A model generated the notes under the pieces. The model had not been told where the DNA came from and ran no database searches. It was given only the letters and a program-made list of their open reading frames with translations. Shown here piece after piece: positions 25,501-37,982 of a stretch of 64,000 nucleotides of DNA. Position 1 is the first letter of the stretch; every line of letters starts with the position of its first letter. The stretch covers positions 24,628,948-24,692,947 of the forward strand of contig ML681971.1 in assembly GCA_007922195.1 (NCBI GenBank). The letters run 5' to 3'. Source of the stretch: Podocnemis expansa (Eukaryota > Chordata > Testudines > Podocnemididae). The position numbers and the translations under genes were made by a program.

Positions 25501-28500
25501 GCTTTTGTGATTCAGCTACATTTCTTTTAAATAGGTCAGCCAAGATTCATGGCCTTTCACAACACAGAATCTGGCAGATCATTTTAGATGAATAGATCCC
25601 TCTGCTCTTATAGGACAGTGGTAATTTGTTTATGTCCCCTAAGGATGCTCACATTGCATTGGGCAAAATGTCAGGAATTATTTTAAAAACGAAAGGTGGC
25701 TTGTGCCCAATACACAAAATACATCTTTTTGTAATGAGTTTCTTTGAACTAAAGTGATTAATTTACTTTTGTACTGAGCTGTACTGGAGACTAATTCTGC
25801 AGCTTTGAAATATCTTTCTGGCATACAGTTGTGGGTGATATCAACTGTACTGTTGAAAATAAGTTCTTTACAAAACTCTTGCATAGTGCCAGCTCCACAA
25901 CTTGCCTAAATGATCTCTTATCTAGCGATGAAACTACACATTCTAAATTCCATTTTTTCCTACAGTTTGGGTTACAAAGTAGTTTTCTGGAAACCCATTT
26001 CAATTTTTTTTAAAAGTCAGATTTTCCATCTAGAACTAAGTTCATAAAATTACTAAAGGCTTGCACAGTTTCACTGTATAATCATTTCAAAATAACCGTT
26101 TTTTCAACCACCAAAAAGGATGCAGTCTTGACATGTAAATGGGAAACAGATTGTGTTTTTTGGCTGATACTGCAGTGCTGGTTTAGATGTTGGTTCAGTC
26201 AACTTCAGTCTTAGATTACAAGATTTGCAAATTAAAGGAAAACCAAAAAGGAAAGAACATCTGCGTAAATTTTGTCTTTGTGGAATTTTGCAGAGGGATG
26301 TTCACTATGCTTCTGGTTATATGAAGGACAATAAGTTACACCAAAAAGAAAGTTCAGATGTTATGGGGCCCATCAGAGAAGATAAATTTTAAATAGTGGA
26401 AAAATTAAAATTAGAAATCTGTAAAATGAATGCATTAACTTTCCCTACAAAGTCAAAGTTTCTCCCACAGAATCTCAGGGAAAGGTGGGGAGGATGGGTG
26501 GTGGGAATTTGTTATAAAGTCTAAATTCTCCTTTTTGACATACACGTAACACTCTACTGAATTAATCCTCTATCTACTTATTTACAATGATTATCGCCAA
26601 GCGTATGATAACCTCCGACTGCTTACTAATTCAGCACAGTGGTATGTGTATCTCAGAGAGGAGAATTTAGACGTTTATTGTAACATTTTCCCCCCCAAAA
26701 CTAATATTGGGGAAAACTCAGTAAATGGCTTACCCTGCTAGTAGTGTTTCTTATCAGTTGGTGAAACTTTGAATTCTACCACAACAAAGTTCTAAAGCTC
26801 CTTTTAAGAGGAACTGAGCACCTTGCTGGATTTATTCCAAGTGTAGTCTTCAAAAATATGTAAAAGAAAGAGTCCCTGCCTTCAGTAGTTTACAGTCTAT
26901 ACATAATTCCTCAGATGGAAGTATAGACACAGCTTGTTAGATTAGCAATAGGACATTTAACAATTATGGCTTCAGTATTCAAACATTTTAAAGCCCAGAA
27001 AGGCCTTTGTGATGAACCAGTCTGACCTCCTGCATAACGCAGGCCAAAGAATCTCTGAGTAATTTCTGCATTCAGCCCACTATTTTTTTTGGAGTTGGAG
27101 CATATATTCCAGAAAGATGTCCAGTCTTAAGTTAAGGACTTCAAATAATAGAGAATCTGGAGTGATTTGAAAAATGAAATGGAGGTTTCTGAAGTGCATG
27201 AGAAGCAAGAAGCAGTTCCAGGCACAGGACATGGCATGAAATAAGGTGGCATGCAGAGAGTTGGAAGAGGAGGAGATGGAAAACATATAATTTAACTAAT
27301 TAACATTTTACTGTTTTGAGAAACTAGTTTATAGGACTAAACAATTAGTGGAAGCAGCTTTTCAGGAAATGTCTAGTTTATTAATTTTTGTTAAAATACA
27401 TCGAAATCTACCAATGTAGTTAATATTGGTTTTAGTGAAGAATATGTTTAAAGAAATATTATTTAGCAAAAAAAACTGTGTTTTAAGGAAAAATATAAAA
27501 ATAATGCTTATATATAAAAATAAATAGCTTTAATACATGTTCTTTAAAGACTTTGTCTGAACCCAGCATTTATTGGGCAACCAGCTTTTCTGTTGGTTGA
27601 TGGTAGAATTAGTGTCCAGTTCTCATAATTTGTGGTTTGTAACTTTTAAAGTTAGCTAGCTGTGGAATGATTTAGAAGTGACAAACAGCATAGCTTTCTT
27701 GAAGGATCACCCAGGAGAAGGAAATGAACTATGATGAATGAAGTTCTTGTTTACCGTTCTCATACTGCTGAGTAACTGTCTCGGATACATTTTAACTGGA
27801 ATGTCAATGGCAATCCAGTGGTTATGCTTCAGAGCTGCCAGGTTATGCCAGGTTATTGAATCATAGGGTTGGATGTGCGAAGGGTGTGTCCATTCATAAT
27901 CAAGAAGATAAAGTATAATGTTTTTACTTTTTTTAAATTTCAGTTGGCCCATAAAATAAAAAGAGTTGGACAGATGGTTATGATTTCTGATTTTATTGTA
28001 CAGCACCAACTATATTTCGAAGTTTGTAAAATATTAGCAGTCCTTGGTTTCCATAAGATTTTGTGTGATTCACACAAAGTCCTGTAAATTCTTTCTTGTC
28101 ACCACCCTTGCTTTTCACAGCCATCAGGGTGGTTAAAATAACTTTAAATTAAAACCTGCTCACTTTGAAGAAATTAAATACTTGGAGACTGCATGTTTGC
28201 TTTATTTGGAGCCCTGTAACAAGTCCAAAAAACAGACAGCTAAATTCAGCCCAACCCATAGCTTCTACTTCATTCACAAAGTCCTGTGTGGTTTTAGGTA
28301 TGATAAGTAGAGCTATCTAGAGGATGTTAATTCTATTTTGCAACAGCTTTTGAGGTTTTTTGAATGTTTTTGCTAAATGAAATTGTTGAAACAGCTGTTT
28401 TTCAAATCAGAAGACTCGGGGTTCTGATTCAGCTCCCTCTCAGTCTCATTTATTTGGTACGGTGAGAAACCTATGAAGCTTTGTCCACTGCAGTGTGGTG

Positions 28501-31084
28501 TCCCCTCATCTGCAGGAGTCTCTTCCAGTCCTAGCAGATGAAAATGATGTCCTTACTGATTAGCATAGAAAGAACACTCTTTAGTTTTTTCATGGCTCTT
28601 GTGGCAGCTTTTTATAAACCAGAGAAAGAGAAAACCCATGAATATAGTAATTTAGACTAAAAGTGATGTTGCATTTCATAAATATACTATATACTAAAGA
28701 TAGCAACCCTTCCTTATTAAGTGCTTTTAAGACTGGATTTGTATCCTTTTAAATTTGAGTTTTCTAATTACATTTAATTCCTTTCATCAGTAGTTGTGAC
28801 AAATAATATCAGTTTAATTAGAAGAAAAATGAAAGTACAGTTTGAAAAAATCTCTTATAAATTGACCCAACAAGTGAGAACACCTATCTGGTACATTTTG
28901 TTGTTGACTTTTCATAGGGTAAGAAAGATGTGGGGTTCTGTCATGCTAAAACCAAAGTTTCAAACTGGTTCAATCTAGTAGAACTGATTTGAACTATAGG
29001 AAGGATTAATATTTGGATTAAAGCATATTCTAATGATAACCCTACTTTGTCACATCTGCAAGGAAGCAAATGAGAATTCTGGGGTTAAATGCTGACCAAT
29101 AAACAGGAACCTGAACTTCACTCAATACATTTTTCTGTGTTGCCTTTCAGAGCTTTGCAAGGTCTAACTTATGAAACTGTAAATAAGTCATTTCTTTTTT
29201 AGGAATGGGTGTGTGTGAGAGAGGAGCCTTCCAAATTGGACCATAATTTCAACCCAGTTCAGGTTATTGGCTTCCTCCGAACATATTATGGGAAGGGGGA
29301 AAAATAGTCATCTGTTAAATGCATAGTCAAATAAAAACAGCTGGAGTGCATACCTTACCTGAGTCCCTTGTCAAAAGAAGTTCCACAGGGAAAAGATAAT
29401 ATGGAGCACTACTACAGATAAAGCTGCTTCTAGGGCCACTTTAAATTCTGCTTTACATTAGTAAATAGTGTAAATGCAATAAAGTTAATTAGAAGAGGAA
29501 CAAACTCTACGAAGATAAATGTGTTTCCAATATGGGTCTCAGGGAGGGTACAGTAGAAACCAGTGAATGAGAGGAAATTTATTTCTGGCAGCACTCTAGA
29601 CATGGAACTGTGGTTGAACTTTTTACCCTAATTACGTCCCCGCTAATGCCTGCAGCGGTCTGGAATCAAAGCGGCCCTTCAGGCCCTGGAAAGCCTCTGA
29701 TGTGGCGAGTGTTTGTTGTGTGATGAGGGTTACTTAAGAAAAAAATGGAATATTGTGACAGGATTTTTCAAAACTTCTCAGTTACCACCCACCTCACTTG
29801 TTGCCTACAAAAATAGAATAATTGTTTGCATCTGTGTGTTTTTGTCTGTCTCAGAAATAACTGTTATAAATCAATGTGACATAGATCCAAAGAACCTTTT
29901 TCAGGATAGTGTTTTCTTCGCTTAATGTGTTTTAGGGTCAGTTTTTGTATAGTGTTACCACAACCTGTAAGAGTAACTTGCAGTGCATTGCAAAATAGCC
30001 ATGCTTAAATTCAAGGATGATATAAAGTTTTTATTATATGATTGCTAATGTTTGTATGAGAGTTACTTTTAGATAAAGCTTTTACAGTTTGCCTTTTTAA
30101 AGTTATTTTGAGAAAGTAAGGTTTAATGTTAATTCTTGCCCTTCATGTAACTTGTCATTAGTGAACCAAATGAATTTGCAGCAGTGTCACAGCATTGTAC
30201 AAATGCAGCCTCTTGTGCAATATTTGTCACATAAATAAGCTCAGTAGTAGCTGAGCTTTTTTCCTGTCTCTACCTGGTGTTTTGTGTTCTAAAGCAGTCA
30301 CTTTGGAGTCCTGTGTTTCAAAATTATACCAGATTATACTGAGGGGAAAGCTCAGCACATTCATTCATTTGTATATTAAAATTTTATTTTTTAAATCGAT
30401 CTGAGGCAAGGCAAGGGATCATGGAAAAATATAATGGGTGTGATTCTGTAAAGCTTTACACCCTTGGTATAATTCTTCAGTCGTAACACTTTTATTCTTG
30501 ATGTGATACTTGAAATTTTATTACAATTGCTGTTGACCTCAAGTGAATACATAGACCTTAGTAGTGATTTGAAAGTTACAAAATTTAAGAGATGAAGTAC
30601 AGCAGATTTGCTTATGAACAGTTTGACCCAAAAGATCTCCAGTTGTTTTCTGCACTGTACAAGTAATGAAATAAAATATTCTTAAAATGACTAAATATAA
30701 TTTCTGCTTATTACTTCTGTTTAAATAGTTACCTAGATAATATTTTGGAAATATCACTTACAAAAGAAGAGATCTCTTGGTATATTTATGTAGAATAACA
30801 CACAGAAAATGTTAATGTTGTAAAAATCCAAGCACTCGAAAGCTAGAAGAAGCCAGAACGAAGGTTGTCTGTGCAACCTTAATTTGGCCCTCTTGTGTGT
30901 ATGTGCTATGACATAATCTTTATCACAGGATCACTGTCTCATTTTCAGTGCTTAAAATGACTGGCAGTCACTGAAGGAGCACCTTGTTCAATACTTTCTA
31001 TTTTGTTCATTGCGTGGCTCTGTGCCCTCTTTTACTGTATACTATTCAAATCCTACTTTGAAGGCAGCATTATTAATTTCCTCA
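22523..31084. other. 8.5-kb intronic stretch without recognised genes
   Basis: Mostly AT-rich. Apart from a small MIR-like piece near 28404 I see no confident repeat, exon or RNA gene. Small C- and T-runs occur (for example near 23631-23645). Ancient, unrecognisable repeats are likely. Confidence 0.45.
28404..28450 (+). repeat. MIR-like SINE head fragment
   Basis: AATCAGAAGACTCGGGGTTC followed by TGATTCAGCTCCCTC resembles the tRNA-derived head of MIR-type SINEs around the B box. It is short and diverged, so this is tentative. Confidence 0.35.
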
Positions 31085-31450
31085 AGGGCTTTCCTATAGC
31101 ACTCACCATTGTAAAATCTCAGTGCTTCACAAATATTAAGAATTTATTTTCAGAGCACCCTTGTGAGAAGGGGAAACTGTTGTCCCCATTGCATAGATCA
31201 GGAATGGCCAAACTCATGGAACTCAAGAGCCACACAAGTTGATTATTAAACCTTCAAGAGCCACACTGAGGCATATAGCCATATACTTTTACATATTAAA
31301 TTGATTTGCTGATGCTCTTCCGCAAGCCACACTTTTTTTTCATTCAAGAGCCACATGTGGCTCCTGAGCTGCAGTTTGGCCATGCCTGGTATAGATGGGT
31401 ACCTAAGATACAGAGATATTAATGTTATAAATTGTTGCTAATTTTGGAAG
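31085..31450 (+). repeat. MIR-like ancient repeat interrupted by a hAT MITE
   Basis: Blocks resembling TATAGCACTC, CAGTGCTTCACAAATATTA, GGGGAAACTGTTGTCCCCAT and, after the interruption at 31199-31388, GATGGGTACCTAAGATACAG match the order of a widespread amniote SINE core (tail part: gaggaaactgaggcacaga-like). The younger hAT element splits it. Confidence 0.5.
31199..31388. mobile_element. hAT MITE nested in an older repeat
   Basis: Same family as 22330-22514, with ends CAGGAATGGCCAAACT and AGTTTGGCCATGCCTG. The target duplication is GCATAGAT (31191-31198) versus GTATAGAT (31389-31396), 7 of 8 matching. It carries no coding sequence. Confidence 0.88.
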
Positions 31451-34165
31451 TGCAGTTTGAGCCCCTCTAAGATTTGATTCCCCCCCCCACCCCAGGTCCT
31501 TAGCATTATCTAACATGGCCACATTCAAACCAAAACTCCTCTGACTTCAGTTGTAACTATGAGGGCCAGATTTTTAAAGTATTTAAGGGCCAGACTCCCA
31601 CTGAAATCTGTAAGAGGTAGGCATCTAAATATATTTTTTAAAACAATCTGTCCCCAAGTTCTCAGCACTTCTGTAACTCAGGCCCCCATGTCTCAATTAA
31701 GCTCCCAGACAATGAGGTGCAGACATGAACTGACCACATGTGAAAAGTTTATTCTTAAGTGACTTGGGTAACTTCATGTAGAAACTTTGTAGCAGAGGGA
31801 GAGATATTATCCAATTCTCCAGTGCAGCATTCAGCCACCTTCATGATGAGACCCTCATTTTTCTTCTTGCAAGTCCTGTCTCATTCACTACACGCCTTCT
31901 AGCTTCCGCATCAATTAAACGGGAGTCCTGCAGAGGACAGCCTCGTTTTACTACACGACCCTGATTCAGCCTGAGCTGGGATGCTGTGGAAAAATGGTGC
32001 ATGGTTAAAGACTTCATAATACAGCATGTACACAAGAGGGCTAAATCAAGGCTGCACAGGCAATCTTAATTTTGGTGTTTTCGAGCTTTTGAATCTTGAC
32101 AGTAGAACTTTAATGTTTTTAATGTAGTTTTGTATGTGTAATTACTTAGCTTTTTAAAAAAAACCCCGCAAACTAAAAAAACAAATTCCATTGTGTAGTG
32201 TCATACAAGAATCCACAGAGTTCATCTGTGTTGGAACCTTTTGCCAGACCATGCAGAGTTCTGCCACTTGAGGTGACAGAATAATTGATAAAGATGATAA
32301 TCTAGTAGTGCTGTCTGGAACAGCACTGGAGGTGGATGGGAAACTTAGCCAGTGAATTTCAGAGGTTAGTTGCTGACAGCAGATGACTGGTCAGACTCCA
32401 TAATCATTACAGGCTCTGGAGGGGAATGGGACCTAGTGGCATGCTTTTCTGCCCATTTCTCTGAAAGAATGACCCCTTCTCTCCCATTCCCTTCAATCTT
32501 TCATTGCCCAGGTCTTCACTCTCCCACTCCAATTGCTTTCTCTGCTTTCAACTCCTCTGATTTCTTGTCCAAGTTCCAGCCTGTCCCTGTAGTCCTTAGT
32601 CCCCAATCAATCTCACCCCCTCTACAACTCCATCAGAGCTTTTCTCTCTTGATTCCCATTCCCTGTCACAGTCATGCCAGGTTCTGTTTCCCAATCTACT
32701 TTTCTTCATCTTTGCCTAGCACTTGTCTCCTCAACATTTAAAGCAGACATCTTTTTCCTCCACACTGCCTGGGAGCCTATACGTAATCACTGAAAGCTCA
32801 GAGGAGAGAGGCTGTCTGTTTAAAGCTGCCTGGCCCCATTCAGGCATGAAGCAGTAATTATGGGAAGTGTGGCTTTATCCCTATATCCTTAGGATGGAAG
32901 GAACATATTCAGTTGTTCTTTGAGGATGCTGTGTGTGCAGTCTGGTCATTCTCAGGAGCTGTCAGGGGTTGTGAAGCATGCTCAATTGCTTTGTGAGGCT
33001 ATTGCATGTGTAGTCTGGGTAGTCATAAAGAACTGAGAAAGGCTTGTATGTGTTTACTAAGGATGGAATCTTCAGAGATGTCAGGTGACAAACTTTAAGG
33101 AGCTGTTATTGAAATGGCCTAAAGAGTTTACGAGCTTATTATTTGACCAGGTTTTCATAAGACCTGTGAGCAAAAGTCACATCCCTTACATAAAAGCCGT
33201 CCTGATGATTCTGAAATCCCAGCTCCAAAGCACATGGGTATGCTAAACTTTATCAAAGAACAGATCTCAAGAATTTTTTTGACATGACCAAGACGATATC
33301 TGTTTTCCTAGCAGTCTTCTAGGAAATGGCTGAAGTGTTTTTGGCTAAAATTTTCCAGAAATACTCACTTAGAGGCAGATACCTGATAAGGAAAATTTTA
33401 GCCCAAATAGCTCAAGTTTGGCATAGTTATAAGCAACTGAAAACAAAAATGGAAATTATAGGTGTATTTTAACATAAGTTTGTGCTATCAGTTCCACCTA
33501 TAAAGTGCAGCTAATGAAGTGTTTTACAAACCTGTTATCTTTGATTTGCCAGTGACATCTGGGCATATCTGTTTAATAGATTTGCACAGGTGTCATGGTA
33601 AGGGTATCAGCCTGAAGAGAAAGGCATTGCAAAGGTGGTGTTGGAGTACTTCTGCAAATGTTGTGTATGAGATAGTAAGAACCTGCTGTGACTATCAGAG
33701 CCAAACACTCATTGGGTTAGCAGTTAGAAAAGGCATTTCAAATGTTTGTTTTTTCAATTTAGGAAAAAATCTGATATGGAAATGATTGAGAGAAAATGGA
33801 TGTGGAGCCCCTATGATATAATTTTAATAGAACATGTTAAGATAGAACCACACTTCATAGCTCACTAATACAAGCTAGAGAGTATTTAACCTGTCATAGA
33901 CTACATTCTAATTCTGATGTAGGAGAGAAGAAAACCTGTTGATTCAAGTATAACATACCTTGAGATTATATACATTTCCTAAAGGACATGGTAAGTAACA
34001 TTCTGCTAGTAGTTCTGAAGATGTGCTGGGATTCTCAAAAGAACTCAAATGGTGTTCCAAGGAGCATAAATTCTCTTGACTTTTATCTGCTCTGCTTTTG
34101 GTGGAACTGTGGCTAACATTGTATAGAAGAAAAAAATAAAGAGCAAAATACAGAGAATTAGTGGA
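31451..34165. other. intronic sequence, nothing recognised
   Basis: Includes a pyrimidine-rich stretch near 32450-32750 with an uninformative 123-codon ORF. No exon or repeat family recognised. Confidence 0.45.
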
Positions 34166-37100
34166 CATAGAATCATAGGGTTGGAAGGGACCTCATAGCT
34201 CATCTAGTCCAACCCCCTGCCAGAGGCAGGACCACTCCCACTAAACCATCCCAGTCATGGTTTTGTCCAGCCGGGCCTTAAACACCTCCAAAGATGGAGA
34301 CTCTACCACCTCCCTCGGCAGCTCATTCCAATGCTTCACCACTCGCCTAGTAAAAAAGTTTTTTCTAATATCCAGCCTTGACCTCCCTAACTGTAACTTG
34401 AGACCATGGCTCCTCGTTCTCTCCTCCGTTACTACTGAGAATAGTCGAGCTCTGTCTTCCTTGGAGCATCCCTTCAAGTAGTTGAAGGTTGCTATCAAAT
34501 CCCCCCTCAACCTTCTCTTCTGCATATTAAATAAGCCTAATGCTTTCAGTCTTTCCTCATAGGGCTTGTGCTCCAGCCCTTTAATCATTTTGGTTGCCCT
34601 CTGCTGGACACTCTCTAGCATATCCCTGTCCTTTTTGTAGTGGGGAGCCCAAAACTGAACACCGTATTCTAGATGTGGCCTCACCAGTGCAGAATAGAGG
34701 GGAATGATCACATCCCTTGATATGCTGGTAATACTTCTTTTGATGCAGCCCAGTATGCCATTGGCCTTTTTGGCCGCAAGAGTACACTGCTGACTCATAT
34801 CTAGCTTCCCATCCACCATGAGCCCCAGGTCCTTTTCTATAGTGCTGCTACTTAGCTGAATGTTCCCCAGCCTGTAGCGGTGCATGGGGTTTTTCTGTCC
34901 CAAGTGCAGGATTTTACACTTGTCCTTATTGAACCTCATAAGATTTCTCTTGGCCCACTGTTCCAGTTTATCTAGGTCTCCCTGAATCCTGTCCTTGCCC
35001 TCCAACGTGTCTACTGTTCCCCCCAGCTTGGTGTCATCCGCGAACTTACTGAGAGTGCAGTCTATTCCATCATCCACATCATTGATGAAAATGTTGAACA
35101 GAACTGGCCCCAGGACCGACCCCTGGGGCACACCACTCGTGACTGGTTGCCAGCTAGACATGGATCCATTGATTCCATTGATCTAGCCAGTTTTCTATTC
35201 ACCTTATAGTCCACCTATCCAACCCATTCTTCCTTAATTTGCCAGTGAGAATGCTGTGGGAAACTGTATCAAAAGCCTTGCTAAAATCAAGGTATGTCAC
35301 ATCAACGGATCTTCCTGCATCCAGAAAACCAGTCATCTGCTCATAGAAGGAAATGAGATTGGTCAGGCATGATTTACCCTTGATAAATCCATGCTGACTG
35401 TTCCTGATCACTTTATTTATTTTCCTCTAAGTGTTTGAGGATGGATTCTTTGAGAACTGCTCCATAATTTTTCCAGGGATTGTGGTGAGGCTGAAAGGTC
35501 TGTAATTCCCTGGATCCTCCTTTTTCCCTTTCTTGAAAATAGGTGCTATATTTGCTTTTTTCCAATCCTCTGGCACCTCCCCCATTCTCCATGAGGTTTG
35601 AAAGATAATGAACAGAGGTGCTGCTATCTCATTGGCCAATTCCCTTAGTACCCTTGCATGCAGTTCGTCCCGCACCATGGACTTGTGCACATCCAGCTTC
35701 TTTAAGCAGTTCCTAACTTGACCTTCTGTCACCAAGGGCCTCTCTTCTTCTCTCCAATCTGCCATACCCATGGTAGTTGTCTAGGAGCTGACCCTGCCTG
35801 TGAAAACTGAAGCAAAAAAAGCATTGAGCAGTTCAGCTTTTTCCTCATCCTCTGTCACGAGGATCCCTACCCCATTCAGCAAGGGGCCTACCCCATCCCT
35901 GATCCTCTTCTTGTTATTAACATACTTGTAGAATCCCTTCTTGTTATCCCTTACATCCCTCGCTAGCCGCAACTCCATTTGTCCTTTTGGCCTTTCTGAT
36001 TTTATCCCTGCAGTCCCTAGCAATATCTTTATATGCCTCCTTGGTCATCTGACTAATCTTCCTTTTTATGTTTAAGCTCAGAGCAGAGTTCTCTGCTAAG
36101 CCATTCTGGCTGCCTCACATGTTTGTTCTTTCTTCTAATTGGAATGGCAACTTCCTGTGCCCTTAGCAGGATTTCTTTAAAATATAACCAACTCTCTTGG
36201 ACTCCTTTTCCCCTTCAGATTAGCTTCCCAAGAGATCCTGCCCATCAGTTCCCTGAGGGACCCAAAATCTGCTTTTTTTGAAGTCCAGGGTTTGTATTTT
36301 GCTTCTTTCCTTCCTTCCTTTAATCAGGATCCTGAACTCAACCATGTCATGGTCACTACTGCCTAGCTTGCCATTTACCTCTACCTCCCTGATCAACTCT
36401 TCCCTGTTTGTGAGCAGCAGGTCAAGAGGTGCAAGGCCCCTAGTTGGTTCCTCCAGCATTTGTACCAGAAAGTTGTCCCCTACACTCTCTAAAAACTTCC
36501 TGGATTGTCCATGTACTGTAATTGAAGTCCCCCATGAGCATAAGGGTCTGTGATCTAGAAGCTTCCACTAGTTGTCCATAGAACACCTCATCCACCTCCT
36601 GCTTCTGGTCTGGTGGTCTATAGTAGACCGCCACCACAACATCCCCCTTGTTGCTTTCCCCTCTCAATGTAACCCACAGACTTTCTATTGGCATGCTTCC
36701 ACTTCCATAATGGGGCTCTGAGCAGTCATAGAGCTCTTTTACATATAGTACTACTCCTCCCCCTCTTCTTCCCTGCCTGTCTTTCCTGAACAGTTTATAT
36801 CCATCCATGGCAGAGCTCCAGTCATGCAGACTATCCCACCATGTCTCCGTTATTCCAATGATATCATAGTTCCTTGTCTGCGCTAGGACTACCAATTCTT
36901 CCTGCTTATTTCCCAGGCTCCTCGCATTAGTGTATAGGCACCAAAGATACCTGGCCGATTGCCCTACTTGGTCAGTTTGATTTTCAATTCTATTACATAT
37001 ACCTCCTTGCATTTTTTCTTGGAGTTCTCCTCCCCCATTCTCCTCACATATTGGGGCTTCAGTAGAACACTTAAGACAATTATTTGATTTCCCCCCCACC

Positions 37101-37975
37101 ATGTTCCACCTACCTTCTCTATTTTCCTGGTGTTACAGTCCCAGCAACCCCCAAGTTCCATCCCTTTCCCCAGATCTCCCGTATTCTCACTTACCTGTGG
37201 GCTTTGGTCTCCTTTCCCCTTTGAACCTAGTTTAAAGCCCTCCTCACTAGGTCAGCCAGTCTGTACCCAAATATGCTCTTCCCATTCCTGGACAGATGAA
37301 GGCCATCTCTGCCTATCAATCCTCCTTCCTGAAGCAGTACTCCATGGTCAAGGAAGCCAAATCCCTCCTGACCACACCATCTTTGCAGCCAGGCATTCAC
37401 CTCTAGGATGCATCTGTCTCTCCTCAGGCCTCTAGCCTTGACTGGAAGGATTGAGGAGAACACCACCTCTGCTCCAAACTCCTTCACCCTCGCTCCCAGA
37501 GCCCTGAAGTCACCTTTGATCTGCTGAGGATCACCTCTCGCAGTATCATTGGTACCCATATGGATAAGAAGCATGGGGTAGTAGTCTGAGGGGCAGATGA
37601 TTTTTGACAATCCGTCCGTTACGTCTCAGATACGTGCACCTGGCAGGCAGCATACCTCCCTAGAGGCCTTGTCAGGGCGACAGATGGGTTCCTCCGTTCC
37701 TCTCAGGAGTGAGTCGCCAATCACCACAACCCTACGTTTCCTCTTAGGTGAGATGGCTGTGATCTCCCCAGCCTCTGGGGTGCATCGTCTCTCCTCTGCC
37801 TCCTGCATTGTTTCTAGTGCCGCATAATGGTTCCTCACCACAATGGATGGTGGGATGTGAGCAGGCGTGGAGCATTGTCTACTGCCAGAGGTGACCAGCT
37901 GCCACTGTCCTCCCTCTGCCATAGGCATCCCATCCGTTTCCAGATCTGTGGCAGTAGCATTTACTGACAATAATG
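34166..37975 (-). mobile_element. long CR1 LINE, 5'-truncated within ORF1 (minus)
   Basis: About 3.8 kb. Reading on the minus strand it starts inside ORF1 (esterase domain), passes through ORF2 (endonuclease, then reverse transcriptase) and ends with the CR1 3' terminus CCAACCCTATGATTCTATG at 34166. Full CR1 elements are around 4.5 kb, so only the 5' UTR and the first part of ORF1 are missing. Both ORFs are disrupted. Such 5' truncation is typical of target-primed reverse transcription. I did not find a clear target duplication. Confidence 0.93.
34241..37102 (-). pseudogene. CR1 ORF2 (endonuclease-reverse transcriptase), broken
   Basis: Order on the minus strand: an APE-type endonuclease with IIGITETWWDS (catalytic Glu), YYRPPDQKQEVDE and MGDFNY (36440-37102), then GSSDHDMVEF with the catalytic SDH (36220-36459). 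The reverse transcriptase follows with NYRPFSLTTIPGKIM (35427-35771), motif A YLDFSKAFDTVSH (35199-35411), [20 protein letters not shown] and the FADD catalytic box (34241-35161), then the C-terminal region ending DKTMTGMV. The frame is lost several times. One break follows GDFNY, where about 30 bases present in the copy at 56.4-59.0 kb are deleted. The 306-codon piece at 34241-35161 is the longest intact part. Non-functional. Confidence 0.9.
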
Positions 37976-37982
37976 TATTCAA
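37227..37982 (-). pseudogene. CR1 ORF1 esterase domain, one in-frame stop
   Basis: The minus strand encodes an SGNH-type esterase, as known in CR1 ORF1 proteins. It shows block I VVVIGDSLLRG (nucleophile Ser, 37626-37982), then IHMGTNDTARGD (block III) and IGRDGLHLSRNGKS with the Asp-x-x-His of block V (37227-37610), ending ADLVRRALN. The two pieces are in one frame, separated only by a TGA at 37626-37628; a CGA-to-TGA change at a CpG would explain it. The N-terminal part of ORF1 is missing through 5' truncation, and the ATG near 37982 is probably a chance internal or flanking start. The catalytic residues themselves are preserved. Confidence 0.85.

Noticed and set aside
27858..27873. 16-base match to the reversed CR1 3' terminus (GAATCATAGGGTTGGA)
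   Set aside because: The similarity stops on both sides; too short to call an insertion.
32370..32741. 123-codon Ser/Pro-rich plus-strand ORF
   Set aside because: It comes from a pyrimidine-rich stretch with no recognisable domain, splice signals or promoter; a chance ORF is the simplest reading.
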